Shown here: piece by piece, positions 26,172 through 36,900 of the stretch
Numbering within the stretch: the stretch's first letter is position 1
How the letters are laid out: each line of letters opens with the position of its first letter
Assembly: GCF_000067205.1 (NCBI RefSeq)
Contig: NC_010170.1
Location: 558,001 to 622,000 of the forward strand
Reading direction: 5' to 3'
DNA length: 64,000 nt
Source of the DNA: Bordetella petrii
GTDB taxonomy: Bacteria; Pseudomonadota; Gammaproteobacteria; Burkholderiales; Burkholderiaceae_B
Notes under the pieces: model-generated
Database searches by the model: none
The model's input: the letters and a program-made list of their open reading frames with translations, nothing else
Told to the model about the DNA's origin: nothing
Position numbers and translations under genes: made by a program

Positions 26172-26909
26172 TTACAGGCATTTGGGGGCGGGCTGGCCGG
26201 ACAGTTCGTCGATGGCGTCCAGGTCGGGCTGGCGCGTCAGGCTGTAGTTCAGGTTGGGGGATTTGCCCAACACCGATTTCACGCGCAGCACGTTGTTGGC
26301 GGCCACGATGAGTTCGATGCGCTGGGTGCCGTCGGCGCCGGCCAGCAGCACGCGCGGCGGGCGTTCGGCGGTGGCGTCCCAGCAGCCCTGTTCGGCCGAC
26401 GGCTTGCCCAGGTTGCCGGCGCTGTCCAGGTAGGCGATGCGGCTGCGCCAGCGGCCGTTGGGCGCCAGCGTCAGGGTGACACGCTGGGCCGCGCATTGCG
26501 GCGAAGGGGTCAGGCAGGGCAGGGTGCCCATGTAGGTCTGGGGCTGGGGCACCAGCGCATGGGCCGCGGGCGAGACGCTGCCGGCCGCTTCGGCGGCGGC
26601 GTCGGCGCTGCTTTCGGTGGCTTTGGCAGCCGCGGCGTCTTCGGCGTCGGTGCGGCCGCGGGTCTGGCCCGGAGGCGGCGCTTTCAGTTCGATCTGCAGT
26701 TGCGAGGGCGCGCGCACCACCGGCCGGTAGCCCGCGCCTTCTCCCTGGTATTGCGCGTCGGTCGTCGTGCTGGCTGCCGGCGGGTTGTAGTAGCCCTGGC
26801 TGCGCTGTTGGGCACAGCCGGCCGCCAGCAACACGGTGCCCGCCAGCGCGGCCACGGTCAGGGTCGGAAAGCTGCGGCGGGGCGCCGGAGAAAGCACGGG
26901 ATCGGGCAT
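26172..26909 (-). CDS. NlpE-like envelope lipoprotein
   Basis: This 245-residue protein has a lipobox LLAAGC with Cys32 as the lipidated residue. A low-complexity Ala/Ser/Thr region (about 35-125) precedes a C-terminal domain at about 130-240. The latter starts YMGTLPCLTPSPQCAAQRVT and contains LTLAPNGRWRSRIAYLD, resembling the N-terminal domain of the copper-stress lipoprotein NlpE (a TLPCxxC region). Here the spacing between the two cysteines is longer than the usual CxxC. It is a likely outer-membrane lipoprotein of unknown role, possibly in metal or envelope stress sensing. Confidence 0.75.
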   Translation of the reverse strand: MPDPVLSPAPRRSFPTLTVAALAGTVLLAAGCAQQRSQGYYNPPAASTTTDAQYQGEGAGYRPVVRAPSQLQIELKAPPPGQTRGRTDAEDAAAAKATESSADAAAEAAGSVSPAAHALVPQPQTYMGTLPCLTPSPQCAAQRVTLTLAPNGRWRSRIAYLDSAGNLGKPSAEQGCWDATAERPPRVLLAGADGTQRIELIVAANNVLRVKSVLGKSPNLNYSLTRQPDLDAIDELSGQPAPKCL

Positions 26910-27082
26910 GGTGGCTCGTGGCGGGAGTTGGATATGTCCGGAATTCTACGCATTTATGCAAACATCCGATACGCTTGTGCGGCGATCCGGGTTTGAACTA
27001 TTCGCCGCATGCCGGAATAATGCGACGTCGCCGGTATTGCGGCCGGCCCCGTCCCGCGCGGGCATTTTCCTGTCTGAACTAC

Positions 27083-27931
27083 ATGTGGCACCCCTTTGCA
27101 GTCGATCCCGGATGGGCCATTGCCATGGCCGCGTTGCTGGGCCTGGTGGTCGGCAGCTGGCTGAGCGTGCCGGCGCACCGCCTGCCGCGCATGATGGAAC
27201 GCGAATGGCTGCAGCAGTATCAGGAGTTCCGGCCCGCCGCCTCCGGCCCCGAGCCGGCGGCATCCGCCTACACGTTGTGGCGCCCGGGCTGGCACTGCCC
27301 GGCCTGCGCCGCCCCGGTGCGCGGCTGGCGCCGGCTGCCGGTGCTGGGCTGGCTGCTGCTGCGCGGGCGCTGCGGCGCTTGCGGCGAGGCCATCGGCTGG
27401 CGTTATCCCGCCGTCGAGGTGACCGCGGCACTGCTGTTCGCTCTGTGCGCGTGGCGTTTCGGGCCCACCCCCATCGCGCTGTGCGCCATGGGCCTGTGCG
27501 CCGCGCTGCTGGCTCTGGCCTGGATCGACCTGCAGACCAGCCTGCTGCCCGACGCCATCACGCTGCCGCTGGCCTGGGCCGGGCTGCTGGTCAATCTGGG
27601 CGGCGCCCTGGCGCCCTTGCCGCTGGCCGTGCTGGGGGCCGTGGTCGGCTATGTATTCTTGTGGCTGTTGTTCCACATGTTCCGCCTGCTTACCGGCCGC
27701 GAAGGCATGGGCTATGGCGACTTCAAGCTGCTGGCGGCGCTGGGCGCGTGGTTCGGCTTGGCTGCGCTGCCCGGCTTGCTGCTGGTGGCCTCGCTGGCCG
27801 GCGTGGCCGGCGCCGGCATCCTGCGCCTGACGGGCCACGCGCGGCGCGGCCAGCCTCTGCCGTTCGGCCCGTACCTGGCGCTGGCCGGCATGGTGATGCT
27901 GCTGGCGGCGGGGGGGGCGGCATGGTTCTGA
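27083..27931 (+). CDS. pilD: Type IV prepilin peptidase / N-methyltransferase
   Basis: The ATG at 27083 gives a 282-residue protein beginning with the usual short N-terminal span and GSWLSVPAHRLP. The zinc-binding cysteines Cys72, Cys75, Cys97 and Cys100 (CPAC and CGAC) belong to the methyltransferase loop. The aspartate active sites lie in AWIDLQTSLLPDAITLPL (about 147-164) and GREGMGYGDFKLL. It cleaves and methylates type IV prepilins or type II secretion pseudopilins at the inner membrane. pilB and pilC are not in the window. coaE follows by 63 bp, a conserved pairing. Confidence 0.94.
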   Translation: MWHPFAVDPGWAIAMAALLGLVVGSWLSVPAHRLPRMMEREWLQQYQEFRPAASGPEPAASAYTLWRPGWHCPACAAPVRGWRRLPVLGWLLLRGRCGACGEAIGWRYPAVEVTAALLFALCAWRFGPTPIALCAMGLCAALLALAWIDLQTSLLPDAITLPLAWAGLLVNLGGALAPLPLAVLGAVVGYVFLWLLFHMFRLLTGREGMGYGDFKLLAALGAWFGLAALPGLLLVASLAGVAGAGILRLTGHARRGQPLPFGPYLALAGMVMLLAAGGAAWF

Positions 27932-27994
27932 CGCGGCGCCGGGGCGTATGCTCAAGCCGCCCACACAGGCAATGTTATTGATGGAATACCCGCT

Positions 27995-28639
27995 ATGTAC
28001 AAAATCGGCCTGACTGGCGGCATTGGCTCCGGCAAGACGCGCGTGGCGGACATGCTGGCCGAATGGGGCGCGGCGGTGGTCGACACCGACGCCATTTCGC
28101 ACGACCTCACCGCCCCCGGCGGCGCGGCCATGCCCGCCATCGGCCAGGCCTTCGGCGACGCCGCCGTGGCCGCCGACGGCTCGCTCGACCGGGCCTGGAT
28201 GCGCGACCTGGTGTTCCGCGAGCCCGATGCCCGCGCGCGCCTCGAAGCCATCCTGCATCCCCTCATCGGCCTGCATACCCGGCGCGCGGCCGAGGCGGCG
28301 CAGGGCGACTACCTGGTCTTCGTGGTGCCCCTGCTGGTTGAATCGGGCCGCTGGCGCGAGCAGGTCGATCGCATTTGCGTGGTCGATTGCGATCCCGCTA
28401 CCCAGGTGGCCCGCGTGCAGGCGCGCAGCGGGCTGACGGAGCAGGCCATACGGCGTATCATGGCGGCACAGGCCGCGCGGGCAACCCGGCTCGCGGCAGC
28501 GGATGACGTCATCATCAACGATGGCGCCACGTCTGCCCAGCAGTTGCGCGCGCGGGCAAAGGCTCTGCACGACAGCTGGTGCCGATTGGCGGCGGCACCG
28601 CGCCGGCTTCCGCCAGGCGCGGCCGGCATCCCTGAATAA
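27995..28639 (+). CDS. coaE: Dephospho-CoA kinase
   Basis: This 214-residue P-loop kinase catalyses the last CoA biosynthesis step. The Walker A motif is GLTGGIGSGKTRVADML at about 5-21. VVDTDAISHDLT and the lid/CoA-binding region (VPLLVESGRWREQVDRICVV, then RSGLTEQAIRRIMAAQ) are typical. It lies between pilD and zapD, a standard betaproteobacterial order. Confidence 0.96.
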   Translation: MYKIGLTGGIGSGKTRVADMLAEWGAAVVDTDAISHDLTAPGGAAMPAIGQAFGDAAVAADGSLDRAWMRDLVFREPDARARLEAILHPLIGLHTRRAAEAAQGDYLVFVVPLLVESGRWREQVDRICVVDCDPATQVARVQARSGLTEQAIRRIMAAQAARATRLAAADDVIINDGATSAQQLRARAKALHDSWCRLAAAPRRLPPGAAGIPE

Positions 28640-28679
28640 CCCGGCCCGCGGGCCGCTCACAAACAGGCCTGTATAAAGC

Positions 28680-29432
28680 GTGATTCTTTACGAATATCCC
28701 TTCAACGAGCGTGTCCGCGCCTATCTCCGGCTGGAGTATCTGTTCGACAGATTGTTCTATTTCGCACGTGAGGGCGACGCCCGCCATCACCAGATTGCGG
28801 TCGCCACCTTGTTCGATATTCTCGACGCTACCGAACGCACCGACATCAAGACTTCCGTCCTGCAAGACCTCGAACGCCAGCGCGCGGCGCTGCAGGCATT
28901 GCGCGACCATCCCGGCGTGGCGCAAGACGCCCTCGAATCCATGCTGGCTGAAATGGAACGCACGGTAAGCGGCCTGGCGGGCCAGGGGCGCGCCGGCCAG
29001 CCGTTGCGCGAGAACGAATGGCTGGTCAGCCTGCGCGGCCGGCTGGCGGTGCCGGGCGGGGCCACCCAGGTCGACATGCCTTCGTACCATGCGTGGCAGC
29101 ATCGAACCGAAGCGGTACGCTGCGCCGACCTGCAAACCTGGACGGCGCCGCTGCGCCCGCTGCACGATGCCGTGGCCATGGCGCTGCGCCTGTTGCGCGA
29201 ATCGGGCCGGCGTTCCGAAATCGTGGCCGAACAGGGCGGCTACCAGCAAATGCTGGCGGGCAAGCTGTTCCAGCTGTTGCGGGTCTGGATCGACCCGGCC
29301 CAGGGCGTCTTTCCTGAAATCAGCGCTAACAAATACATGATCTGGATACGGTTCTCGGCTCAGGACGGCGACGCCAAGCCCCAGCAGGTGGCGCGCAACA
29401 TCGATTTCCAGATGTCTCTGTGCAGTTCCTGA
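28680..29432 (+). CDS. zapD: Cell division protein ZapD
   Basis: The start is GTG at 28680 (ILYEYPFNERVRAYLRLEYL). The 250-residue protein is an all-helix/beta ZapD (YacF, DUF1342), which bundles FtsZ filaments. The family-defining N-terminus and PSYHAWQHRTEAVR, together with the C-terminal NIDFQMSLCSS, are intact. A GGCCCGCGGGCC palindrome lies in the 40-bp gap after coaE. The yacG gene that often follows is absent; instead the efflux operon begins 132 bp later. Confidence 0.95.
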   Translation: MILYEYPFNERVRAYLRLEYLFDRLFYFAREGDARHHQIAVATLFDILDATERTDIKTSVLQDLERQRAALQALRDHPGVAQDALESMLAEMERTVSGLAGQGRAGQPLRENEWLVSLRGRLAVPGGATQVDMPSYHAWQHRTEAVRCADLQTWTAPLRPLHDAVAMALRLLRESGRRSEIVAEQGGYQQMLAGKLFQLLRVWIDPAQGVFPEISANKYMIWIRFSAQDGDAKPQQVARNIDFQMSLCSS

Positions 29433-29564
29433 TGCCGGCCAGGCAGGGCCGGGCGGTTTCCGCCTGATTCCTGTTGCGGTGTATTTCAGGGCCGGGCGTC
29501 CGCCGCCGTAAACGGACGCAGTTGGGGGACAATAGCGGCTCCCGCTGTCCGCGTCCCATATTCC

Positions 29565-30815
29565 ATGCCCGAACGCCAATCCGCTACGCCGACACCACGC
29601 CGCAAACGCCGCCTGGCCGCCATCGTTCTGTTGTTGCTGGCCGCCGCGGTGGCGGCATGGCTGCTGTTCAAACCCGGCGGTTCGCAGCAGGCCGCCACTC
29701 GCGGCGGCCGGGGCTTCGGCGGGGCGGCCACGATGAACATGCCGGTGCCCGTGCGGGTGGCCGAGGCCGGCACCCAGGACATCAACATCGTGCTGCGCGC
29801 CCTGGGCACCGTCACGGCCTACAACACCGTCACGGTGCGCAGCCGGGTCGACGGCGAGCTGGTGCGGGTGGCGTTCGCCGAAGGCCAGCGCGTCAAGGCC
29901 GGCGACCTGCTGGCGCAGATCGATCCGCGCCCGTTCGAAGTGGCGCTGGCGCAGGCACAGGGCCAACAACAGCAGAACCAGGCCTTGCTGGCCAACGCGC
30001 GGCGCGACCTGCAACGCTACCAGACGCTGTTCAAGCAGGATTCCATCGCACGCCAGCAGCTCGATACCCAGGCGGCGTTGGTGCGCCAATATGAAGGCAC
30101 GCAGAAAATCGACCAGGCCGCGGTCGACAATGCCAAGCTGCAGCTGAGCTACACGCGCATTACGGCGCCTATCAACGGGCGGCTGGGCTTGCGCAGGGTC
30201 GACCCGGGCAACCTGGTGTCCGCCGGCGACACCGACGGCCTGGTGGTCATTACGCAAACCCAGCCCATCGCGGTGGTGTTCTCGCTGCCCGAAACCCAGC
30301 TGCCCGAAGTGCTGGAACAGGTGCGCGCCGGCCGCACCCTCACCGTGCAGGCCTACGACCGCGCCGACACCCAGGCCATTGCGAGCGGCCAGCTCGAAAC
30401 CATCGACAACCAGATCGACGTGGCCACCGGCACCGTGAAACTCAAGGCGCGCTTCGACAACGCCGACGAAATGCTGTTTCCCAACCAGTTCGTCAACGTG
30501 CACCTGCTGGTGCAGACGCGCCCCGACACCACCGTCATTCCCACCGCGGCCGTGCAGCAAGGGTCGGCCGGCGCTTTCGTGTTCCTGCTGCGCCAGGACA
30601 GCACCGTGGAAGTGCGGCAGGTAAAGCTGGGCGCCATCAACGGCGACCGTGTCGCCGTAAATGAAGGCCTCGCGCCCGGCGACCGTGTGGTGGTCGAAGG
30701 CACCGACCGCCTGCGCACCGGCGCCAAGGTGAACGTCGTCACTGGCGATGCCGCGATTCCGGCAACGCCCGGCCAAGCGCTGGGCGCCGGCCAATCTGCA
30801 CCGAAGGCGCCGTGA
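29565..30815 (+). CDS. mdtA: RND efflux periplasmic adaptor (MdtA type)
   Basis: This 416-residue membrane fusion protein is anchored by one N-terminal span (about 18-36, AAIVLLLLAAAVAAWLL) rather than a lipid. A barrel-sandwich region (VRSRVDGELVRVAFAEGQRV at about 87-106), an alpha hairpin (QQQQNQALLANARRDLQ), and beta-barrel and membrane-proximal domains follow in the usual order. The Met/Gly-rich segment after the anchor and the match to MdtA distinguish it from AcrA. It overlaps the next gene by GTGA. Confidence 0.93.
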   Translation: MPERQSATPTPRRKRRLAAIVLLLLAAAVAAWLLFKPGGSQQAATRGGRGFGGAATMNMPVPVRVAEAGTQDINIVLRALGTVTAYNTVTVRSRVDGELVRVAFAEGQRVKAGDLLAQIDPRPFEVALAQAQGQQQQNQALLANARRDLQRYQTLFKQDSIARQQLDTQAALVRQYEGTQKIDQAAVDNAKLQLSYTRITAPINGRLGLRRVDPGNLVSAGDTDGLVVITQTQPIAVVFSLPETQLPEVLEQVRAGRTLTVQAYDRADTQAIASGQLETIDNQIDVATGTVKLKARFDNADEMLFPNQFVNVHLLVQTRPDTTVIPTAAVQQGSAGAFVFLLRQDSTVEVRQVKLGAINGDRVAVNEGLAPGDRVVVEGTDRLRTGAKVNVVTGDAAIPATPGQALGAGQSAPKAP

Positions 30816-33800
30816 GCCCGTCACGCCTGTTCATCCTGCGGCCGGTCGCCACCACGCTGTCGATGGTGGCGATCCTGATCGCCGGGTTCATCGCCTACCG
30901 CCTGCTGCCGGTGTCGGCGCTGCCCGAAGTCGACTATCCCACCATCCAGGTGGTGACGCTGTATCCGGGCGCGAGCCCCGACGTCATGACCTCGCTGGTC
31001 ACCTCGCCGCTTGAGCGCCAGTTCGGACAGATGCCGGGGTTGAACCAGATGTCGTCCACCAGTTCGGGCGGCGCCTCGGTGATCACGCTGCAGTTCAGCC
31101 TCGATTTGTCGCTGGACGTGGCCGAGCAGGAAGTGCAGGCCGCCATCAATGCCGCCTCGAACCTGCTGCCCAGCGACCTGCCGGTGCCGCCCATCTACAA
31201 CAAGGTCAACCCCGCCGACGCGCCGGTGCTGACGCTGGCCATCAGTTCGCCCACCATGCCGCTGCCGCAAGTGCGCGACCTGGTCGACACCCGCATGGCG
31301 CAGAAGCTTTCGCAGGTGCCGGGCGTGGGACTGGTGGGCGTGGCGGGCGGCCAGCGGCCGGCCGTGCGCATCCAGGTGAACCCGCGCGCGCTGGCGGCGG
31401 CCGGCATGTCGCTGGCCGATCTGCGCACCGCGGTGGTGGGCGCCAACGTCAACCAGCCCAAGGGCAACCTCGACGGCCCCGAGCGCTCGACCACCATTGA
31501 CGCCAACGACCAGCTCAAGTCGCCCACCGACTACAACGACCTCATCATCGCCTATCGCAACAACGCGCCGCTGCGCCTGTCCGATGTGGCCACCGCCGTG
31601 CAGGGCGCCGAAGACGTGCGGCAGGCGGCCTGGGCCGGCGGCCAGCCCGCCATCTTGCTGAACGTGCAGCGCCAGCCCGGCGCCAACGTCATCGACGTGG
31701 TCGACCGCATACGGGCCATGCTGCCGCAGGCGCAAGCGGCGCTGCCTGCCACGCTGGACGTCAGCATTGTGTCCGACCGCACGCAGACCATTCGCGCCTC
31801 GGTGTCCGACGTGCAATTCGAGATGATGCTGGCGGTGGCCCTGGTGGTCATGGTGACCTTCCTGTTCCTGCGCAGCCTCACCGCCACGTTCATTCCCAGC
31901 GTGGTGGTGCCGCTGTCGCTGGTGGGCACCTTCGGCATCATGTACCTGGCGGGCTTCAGCATCAACAACCTGACGCTCATGGCGCTGACCATCGCCACCG
32001 GTTTCGTGGTGGACGACGCCATCGTCATGATCGAAAACATCGCGCGCCACCTCGAACAGGGCGAAACTCCCATGCAGGCCGCGCTCAAGGGGGCGGCGCA
32101 GATCGGTTTCACACTGATCTCGCTTACTTTCTCGCTCATCGCCGTGCTGATTCCACTGCTCTTCATGACCGAAGTGGTGGGGCGGCTGTTCCGCGAGTTC
32201 GCCATTACGCTGGCCGTGGCCATCTTGATTTCGCTGGTCGTGTCGCTGACGCTCACGCCCATGATGTGCGCGCGCCTGCTGCGGCCCGAATCCGAGCAGC
32301 GCCACGGGCGTTTCCACCAGGCCACGGGCGCCTTCATCGACCGCACCATTGCCCACTACGACCGCATGCTGCAGTGGGTGCTGGCGCACCAGCGGCTGAC
32401 CCTGCTGGTGGCGCTGGGCACCTTCGTGCTGACGGCGCTGCTGTATATCGCCATTCCCAAGGGCTTTTTCCCGCAGCAGGACACCGGCATGATCCAGGCC
32501 ATTACCCAGGCCCCGGCCTCGGTGTCGTTCCCGGCCATGGCGCAGCGCCAGCAGGAAGCCGCGCGCATCGTGCTGCAAGACCCCGACGTTGAATCGGTGT
32601 CGTCGTTCATTGGCGTGGACGGCACCAATGCCACCTTGAACACCGGCCGCATGCAGATCGCCCTGAAGCCGCACGGCGAGCGCGACGGCGACCTGGCCGA
32701 GGTCACGCGGCGCCTGCAGCAGGCGCTGGACGCCCAGCAGGGCCTGAAGGTGTACATGCAGCCGGTACAGGATCTCACCATCGAAGACCGCGTCAGCCGC
32801 ACGCAGTACCAGATGACCTTGTCCAACCCCGACATCGCCGTGCTGGCCGAGTGGGCGCCGAAGCTGGTCGAGCGCCTGTCGCAACTGCCCGAGCTTACCG
32901 ACGTGGCCCACGACCTGCAGGACGACGGCCTGCAAACGTGGGTGGACATCGACCGCGACGCCGCCGCGCGCCTGGGCATTTCCACCTCGGCCATCGACGA
33001 GGCCCTGTACAACGCCTTTGGCCAACGGCTTATTTCCACCATTTTCACCCAGTCGAACCAGTACCGCGTGGTGCTGGAAGTGCTGCCGCAATTCCGCCAG
33101 TCGCCCGAGGCGCTGGGCCAGATTCACCTGGCCACCGAATCGGGGACGCTGGTGCCGCTGTCGGCCGTGGCGCATATCTCGCAGGGCCGCACCATGCTGG
33201 CCATCAACCGGCTCGACCAGTTCCCCATGACCACGGTGTCGTTCAACCTGGCGCCGGGCGCCTCGCTGTCGGCGGCGGTCGATGCCATCGCCGAGGCCGA
33301 GGCCGGCATCGGCATGCCGGCCAGCATCGAAACCCGCTACCAGGGCGCCGCGCTGGCGTTCCAGAATTCCCTGTCGAGCACGCTGTGGCTGATTCTGGCG
33401 GCAGTGATCACCATGTACATCGTGCTGGGCGTGCTGTACGAAAGCTACATCCACCCCGTCACCATTCTGTCCACCCTGCCGTCGGCGGCGGTGGGCGCGC
33501 TGCTGGCGCTGATGATCAGCGGCACCGAACTCGACATGATCGGCATCATCGGCATCATCTTGCTGATCGGCATCGTCAAGAAGAACGCCATCATGATGAT
33601 CGACTTCGCCCTCGAAGCCGAGCGCAAGCGAGGGCTGGCGCCGCGCGCCGCCATTCATGAAGCCGCGCTGCTGCGCTTTCGGCCCATCTTGATGACCACG
33701 CTGGCGGCGCTGTTCGGCGCGCTGCCCCTGATGCTGTCCACCGGCACCGGCGCCGAACTGCGCCAGCCGCTGGGCCTGGTCATGGTGGGCGGCCTGTTGC

Positions 33801-33901
33801 TCAGCCAGGTGCTCACGCTGTTCACCACGCCGGTCATCTACCTGATGTTCGACCGCCTGGCGCGGCGCGGCCGCGCGCGGCCCGTGGCGGAGCAGCCATG
33901 A
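30812..33901 (+). CDS. mdtB: RND multidrug transporter subunit (MdtB type)
   Basis: The GTG at 30812 overlaps the mdtA stop. The 1029-residue RND pump begins LFILRPVATTLSMVAILIAG and has the paired TM4 aspartates of the proton relay in FVVDDAIVMIENIARHLEQG. Also present are GFFPQQDTG at the head of the second half and IGIVKKNAIMMIDFALEAER near the C-terminus. In E. coli MdtB forms a heterotrimer with MdtC and exports bile salts, novobiocin and siderophores. The presence of two adjacent pump genes fits that arrangement. Confidence 0.95.
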   Translation: MSPSRLFILRPVATTLSMVAILIAGFIAYRLLPVSALPEVDYPTIQVVTLYPGASPDVMTSLVTSPLERQFGQMPGLNQMSSTSSGGASVITLQFSLDLSLDVAEQEVQAAINAASNLLPSDLPVPPIYNKVNPADAPVLTLAISSPTMPLPQVRDLVDTRMAQKLSQVPGVGLVGVAGGQRPAVRIQVNPRALAAAGMSLADLRTAVVGANVNQPKGNLDGPERSTTIDANDQLKSPTDYNDLIIAYRNNAPLRLSDVATAVQGAEDVRQAAWAGGQPAILLNVQRQPGANVIDVVDRIRAMLPQAQAALPATLDVSIVSDRTQTIRASVSDVQFEMMLAVALVVMVTFLFLRSLTATFIPSVVVPLSLVGTFGIMYLAGFSINNLTLMALTIATGFVVDDAIVMIENIARHLEQGETPMQAALKGAAQIGFTLISLTFSLIAVLIPLLFMTEVVGRLFREFAITLAVAILISLVVSLTLTPMMCARLLRPESEQRHGRFHQATGAFIDRTIAHYDRMLQWVLAHQRLTLLVALGTFVLTALLYIAIPKGFFPQQDTGMIQAITQAPASVSFPAMAQRQQEAARIVLQDPDVESVSSFIGVDGTNATLNTGRMQIALKPHGERDGDLAEVTRRLQQALDAQQGLKVYMQPVQDLTIEDRVSRTQYQMTLSNPDIAVLAEWAPKLVERLSQLPELTDVAHDLQDDGLQTWVDIDRDAAARLGISTSAIDEALYNAFGQRLISTIFTQSNQYRVVLEVLPQFRQSPEALGQIHLATESGTLVPLSAVAHISQGRTMLAINRLDQFPMTTVSFNLAPGASLSAAVDAIAEAEAGIGMPASIETRYQGAALAFQNSLSSTLWLILAAVITMYIVLGVLYESYIHPVTILSTLPSAAVGALLALMISGTELDMIGIIGIILLIGIVKKNAIMMIDFALEAERKRGLAPRAAIHEAALLRFRPILMTTLAALFGALPLMLSTGTGAELRQPLGLVMVGGLLLSQVLTLFTTPVIYLMFDRLARRGRARPVAEQP

Positions 33902-36900
33902 TCCTGTCGGCGCCCTTCATCGTCCGCCCGGTCGCCACGGTACTGCTGTGCCTGGGGCTGGTGCTGGCGGGAGTGCTGTCGTTCCGCCTGCTGCCGGTGG
34001 CGCCGCTGCCCGAGGTAGACCTGCCTATTATTTCGGTCACCGCCAACCTGCCCGGCGCCAGCCCCGAGACCATGGCGTCCAGCGTGGCCACGCCGCTGGA
34101 GCGTTCGCTGGGCAGCATTGCGGGTGTTACCGAAATGACCTCGCGCAACTCGCAGGGTTCAACCCGCATCACGCTGCAGTTCGATCTCAGCCGCGACATC
34201 GACGGCGCGGCGCGCGACGTGCAGGCGGCCATCAACGCGGCGCGCTCGCTGCTGCCTACCGGGCTGCGCAGCAATCCCACGTATCACAAGGTCAATCCGT
34301 CGTCGGCGCCCATCATGGTGCTGGCGCTGACCTCCGACACGCTCAGCCAGGGCCGGCTGTACGACCTGGCCTCGACCATCGTGGCGCAGAAACTGGCGCA
34401 GGTGAACGGCGTGGGCGAGGTCACGGTCGGCGGCAGCTCGCTGCCGGCGGTGCGGGTAAACCTTATTCCGGGCGCGCTGTCCAGCCGCGGGGTATCGCTC
34501 GACGAAGTGCGCGCCACCCTGACCGAGGCCAACGCCAACCGGCCCAAGGGCGTTGTCGAGAACGACCGCTACCACTGGCAGATCATGGCCAGCGACCAGC
34601 TCGAGCGCGCCGAACAGTACCGGCCGCTGGTCGTGGCGTGGCGCGACGGCGCGGCCGTGCGGCTGTCGGACGTGGCCACGGTCGAGGATTCCGTCGAAGA
34701 CCTGTTCCAGACCGGTTTCTACAACAACCGCCAGGCCATTTTGCTGATCCTGCGCCGCCAGGCCGACGCCAACATCATCGAAACTGTCGAAGCCATACGC
34801 GCGCAGTTGCCGCAACTGGCGGCGCTGCTGCCGGGCGACGTGGACATGACCGTTGCGCAGGACCGCACGCCCAGCATCCGCGCCTCGCTGCACGAGGCCG
34901 AGCTGACGCTGGTGGTGGCCGTGGCGCTGGTAATGCTGGTGGTGCTGCTGTTCCTGCGGCACTGGCGCGCGGCGCTGATTCCCAGCGTGGCGGTGCCGGT
35001 ATCGCTGGTGGGCACCTTCTGCATCATGTACTTGTGCGGCTACACCCTGAACACGATCTCGCTGATGGCGCTGATCGTGGCCACGGGGTTCGTGGTCGAC
35101 GACGCCATCGTGGTGCTGGAGAACATCATGCGCCACATCGAGCAGGGCGCCTCGCCCATGCGGGCCGCGCTGCGCGGCTCGCGCGAGGTGGGCTTCACCG
35201 TGCTGTCGATGAGCCTGTCGCTGGTGGCGGTGTTCATTCCCATCTTGCTGATGGGCGGCGTTGTGGGGCGGCTGTTCCGCGAGTTCGCCGTGACGCTGTC
35301 GGCCGCCATCATGGTGTCGCTGGTCGTGTCGCTGACGCTCACCCCAATGATGTGCGCGCGCCTGCTGCGCACCCAGGACCACGGGCGCGCGCCGGGCCGG
35401 CTGTCGCGGGCCATCGGGCGCGGTTTCGACGCAGTGCTGGCGCGCTACCGACGCAGCCTGTCATGGGCGCTGGCGCATGGGCGCATCATGCTGCTGCTGC
35501 TGGCCGCGGCCATCGGCCTGAACGTGTACCTGTACGCGGTCGTGCCCAAGGGGTTTTTTCCGCAGCAGGACACCGGCCAGTTGCTGGGGTTCTTCCGGGT
35601 CGACCAGGGCACTTCGTTCCAGGCCACGGTGCCCAAGCTGGAATACTTCCGCAAGGTAATCCTGTCCGACCCGGCGGTAGCCAGCATTACCGTGCACGCA
35701 GGCGGGCGCGGCGGCAGCAACAGCAGCTTCATGTCGATCCAGCTCAAGCCCCAGGCCGAACGCAAGGCCAGCGCCAACGATGTGGTCAACCGGCTGCGCG
35801 GGCGCTTGCAGAACACCCCGGGCGCGCGCGTTTTCCTGGTGCCGCAGCAAGACATTTTCCTGGGCGGCGGGCAGGGCAGCGGTTCGTACGACTACACCCT
35901 GCTGGCCGGCGAACTGTCGCTGCTGCGCACCTGGATGCCCAAGGTGCAGCAGGCCATGGCGGCGCTGCCCGAGCTTACCGATGTGGACACCAGCGTCGAA
36001 GACAAGGGCCGCCAGGTCGAGCTGGTGATCGACCGCGAGGCCGCGACGCGCCTGGGCATCAGCATGTCTGACATTTCCGCGGTGCTGAACAATTCGTTCA
36101 GCCAGCGGCAAGTGTCCGTCATGTATGGCCCCTTGAACCAATACCACGTCGTCATGGGGGTCGTCCAGCGTTTTGCCCAGGACGCCGAGTCGCTCAAGCA
36201 GGTGCACGTCATTACCCAGGACGGCCGGCGCGTGCCGCTGGCGGCCTTCGCGCATTTCGAGTCGGGCAACGCGCCGCTCAGCGTGCGGCACAACGGCCTG
36301 CTCGCGGCCGACGAAATTTCGTTCAACCTGGCGCCGGGCGTGTCGCTGGACCAGGCCATCCGCGCCATAGATGCCGCCGTGGCGCGCATCGGGCTGCCGT
36401 CCGACCAGATTCAGGCTGGCTTCCTGGGCACGGCGGCGGCCCAGCAAGAGGTGCAAAGCCAGCAGCCCTGGCTGATTCTGGGCGCGCTGGTCACCATGTA
36501 TATCGTGCTGGGCATCCTGTATGAAAACCTGGTGCATCCGCTCACGATTCTGTCGACCCTGCCGTCGGCGGGCATCGGCGCGCTGCTGGCGCTGATGCTG
36601 GTGGGCAGCGAGTTCACCATCATTGCCCTGATCGGCGTGTTCCTGCTGATCGGCATCGTGAAGAAGAATGCCATCATGATGGTCGACTTCGCGCTCGACG
36701 CCGAGCGGCGGCGCGGCCTGTCGCCGCGCGACGCCATCTTCGAGGCCTGCCTGACGCGGTTCCGTCCCATCATGATGACCACGCTGGCGGCCATTTTCGG
36801 CGCGCTGCCCCTGGTGCTGGCCACCGGCGCCGGCGTCGAGATGCGCCAGCCCCTGGGCGTTACCATCGTCGGCGGCCTGATCCTCAGCCAGATTCTTACG

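Noticed and set aside
26918..27082. Upstream start for the prepilin peptidase
   Set aside because: The extra 55 residues are Arg/Pro-rich with no signal or family match; MWHPF at 27083 gives the standard N-terminus.
29433..29564. yacG in the gap after zapD
   Set aside because: No frame with the expected CxxC zinc motif of YacG was found in this gap or at 38508-38592.
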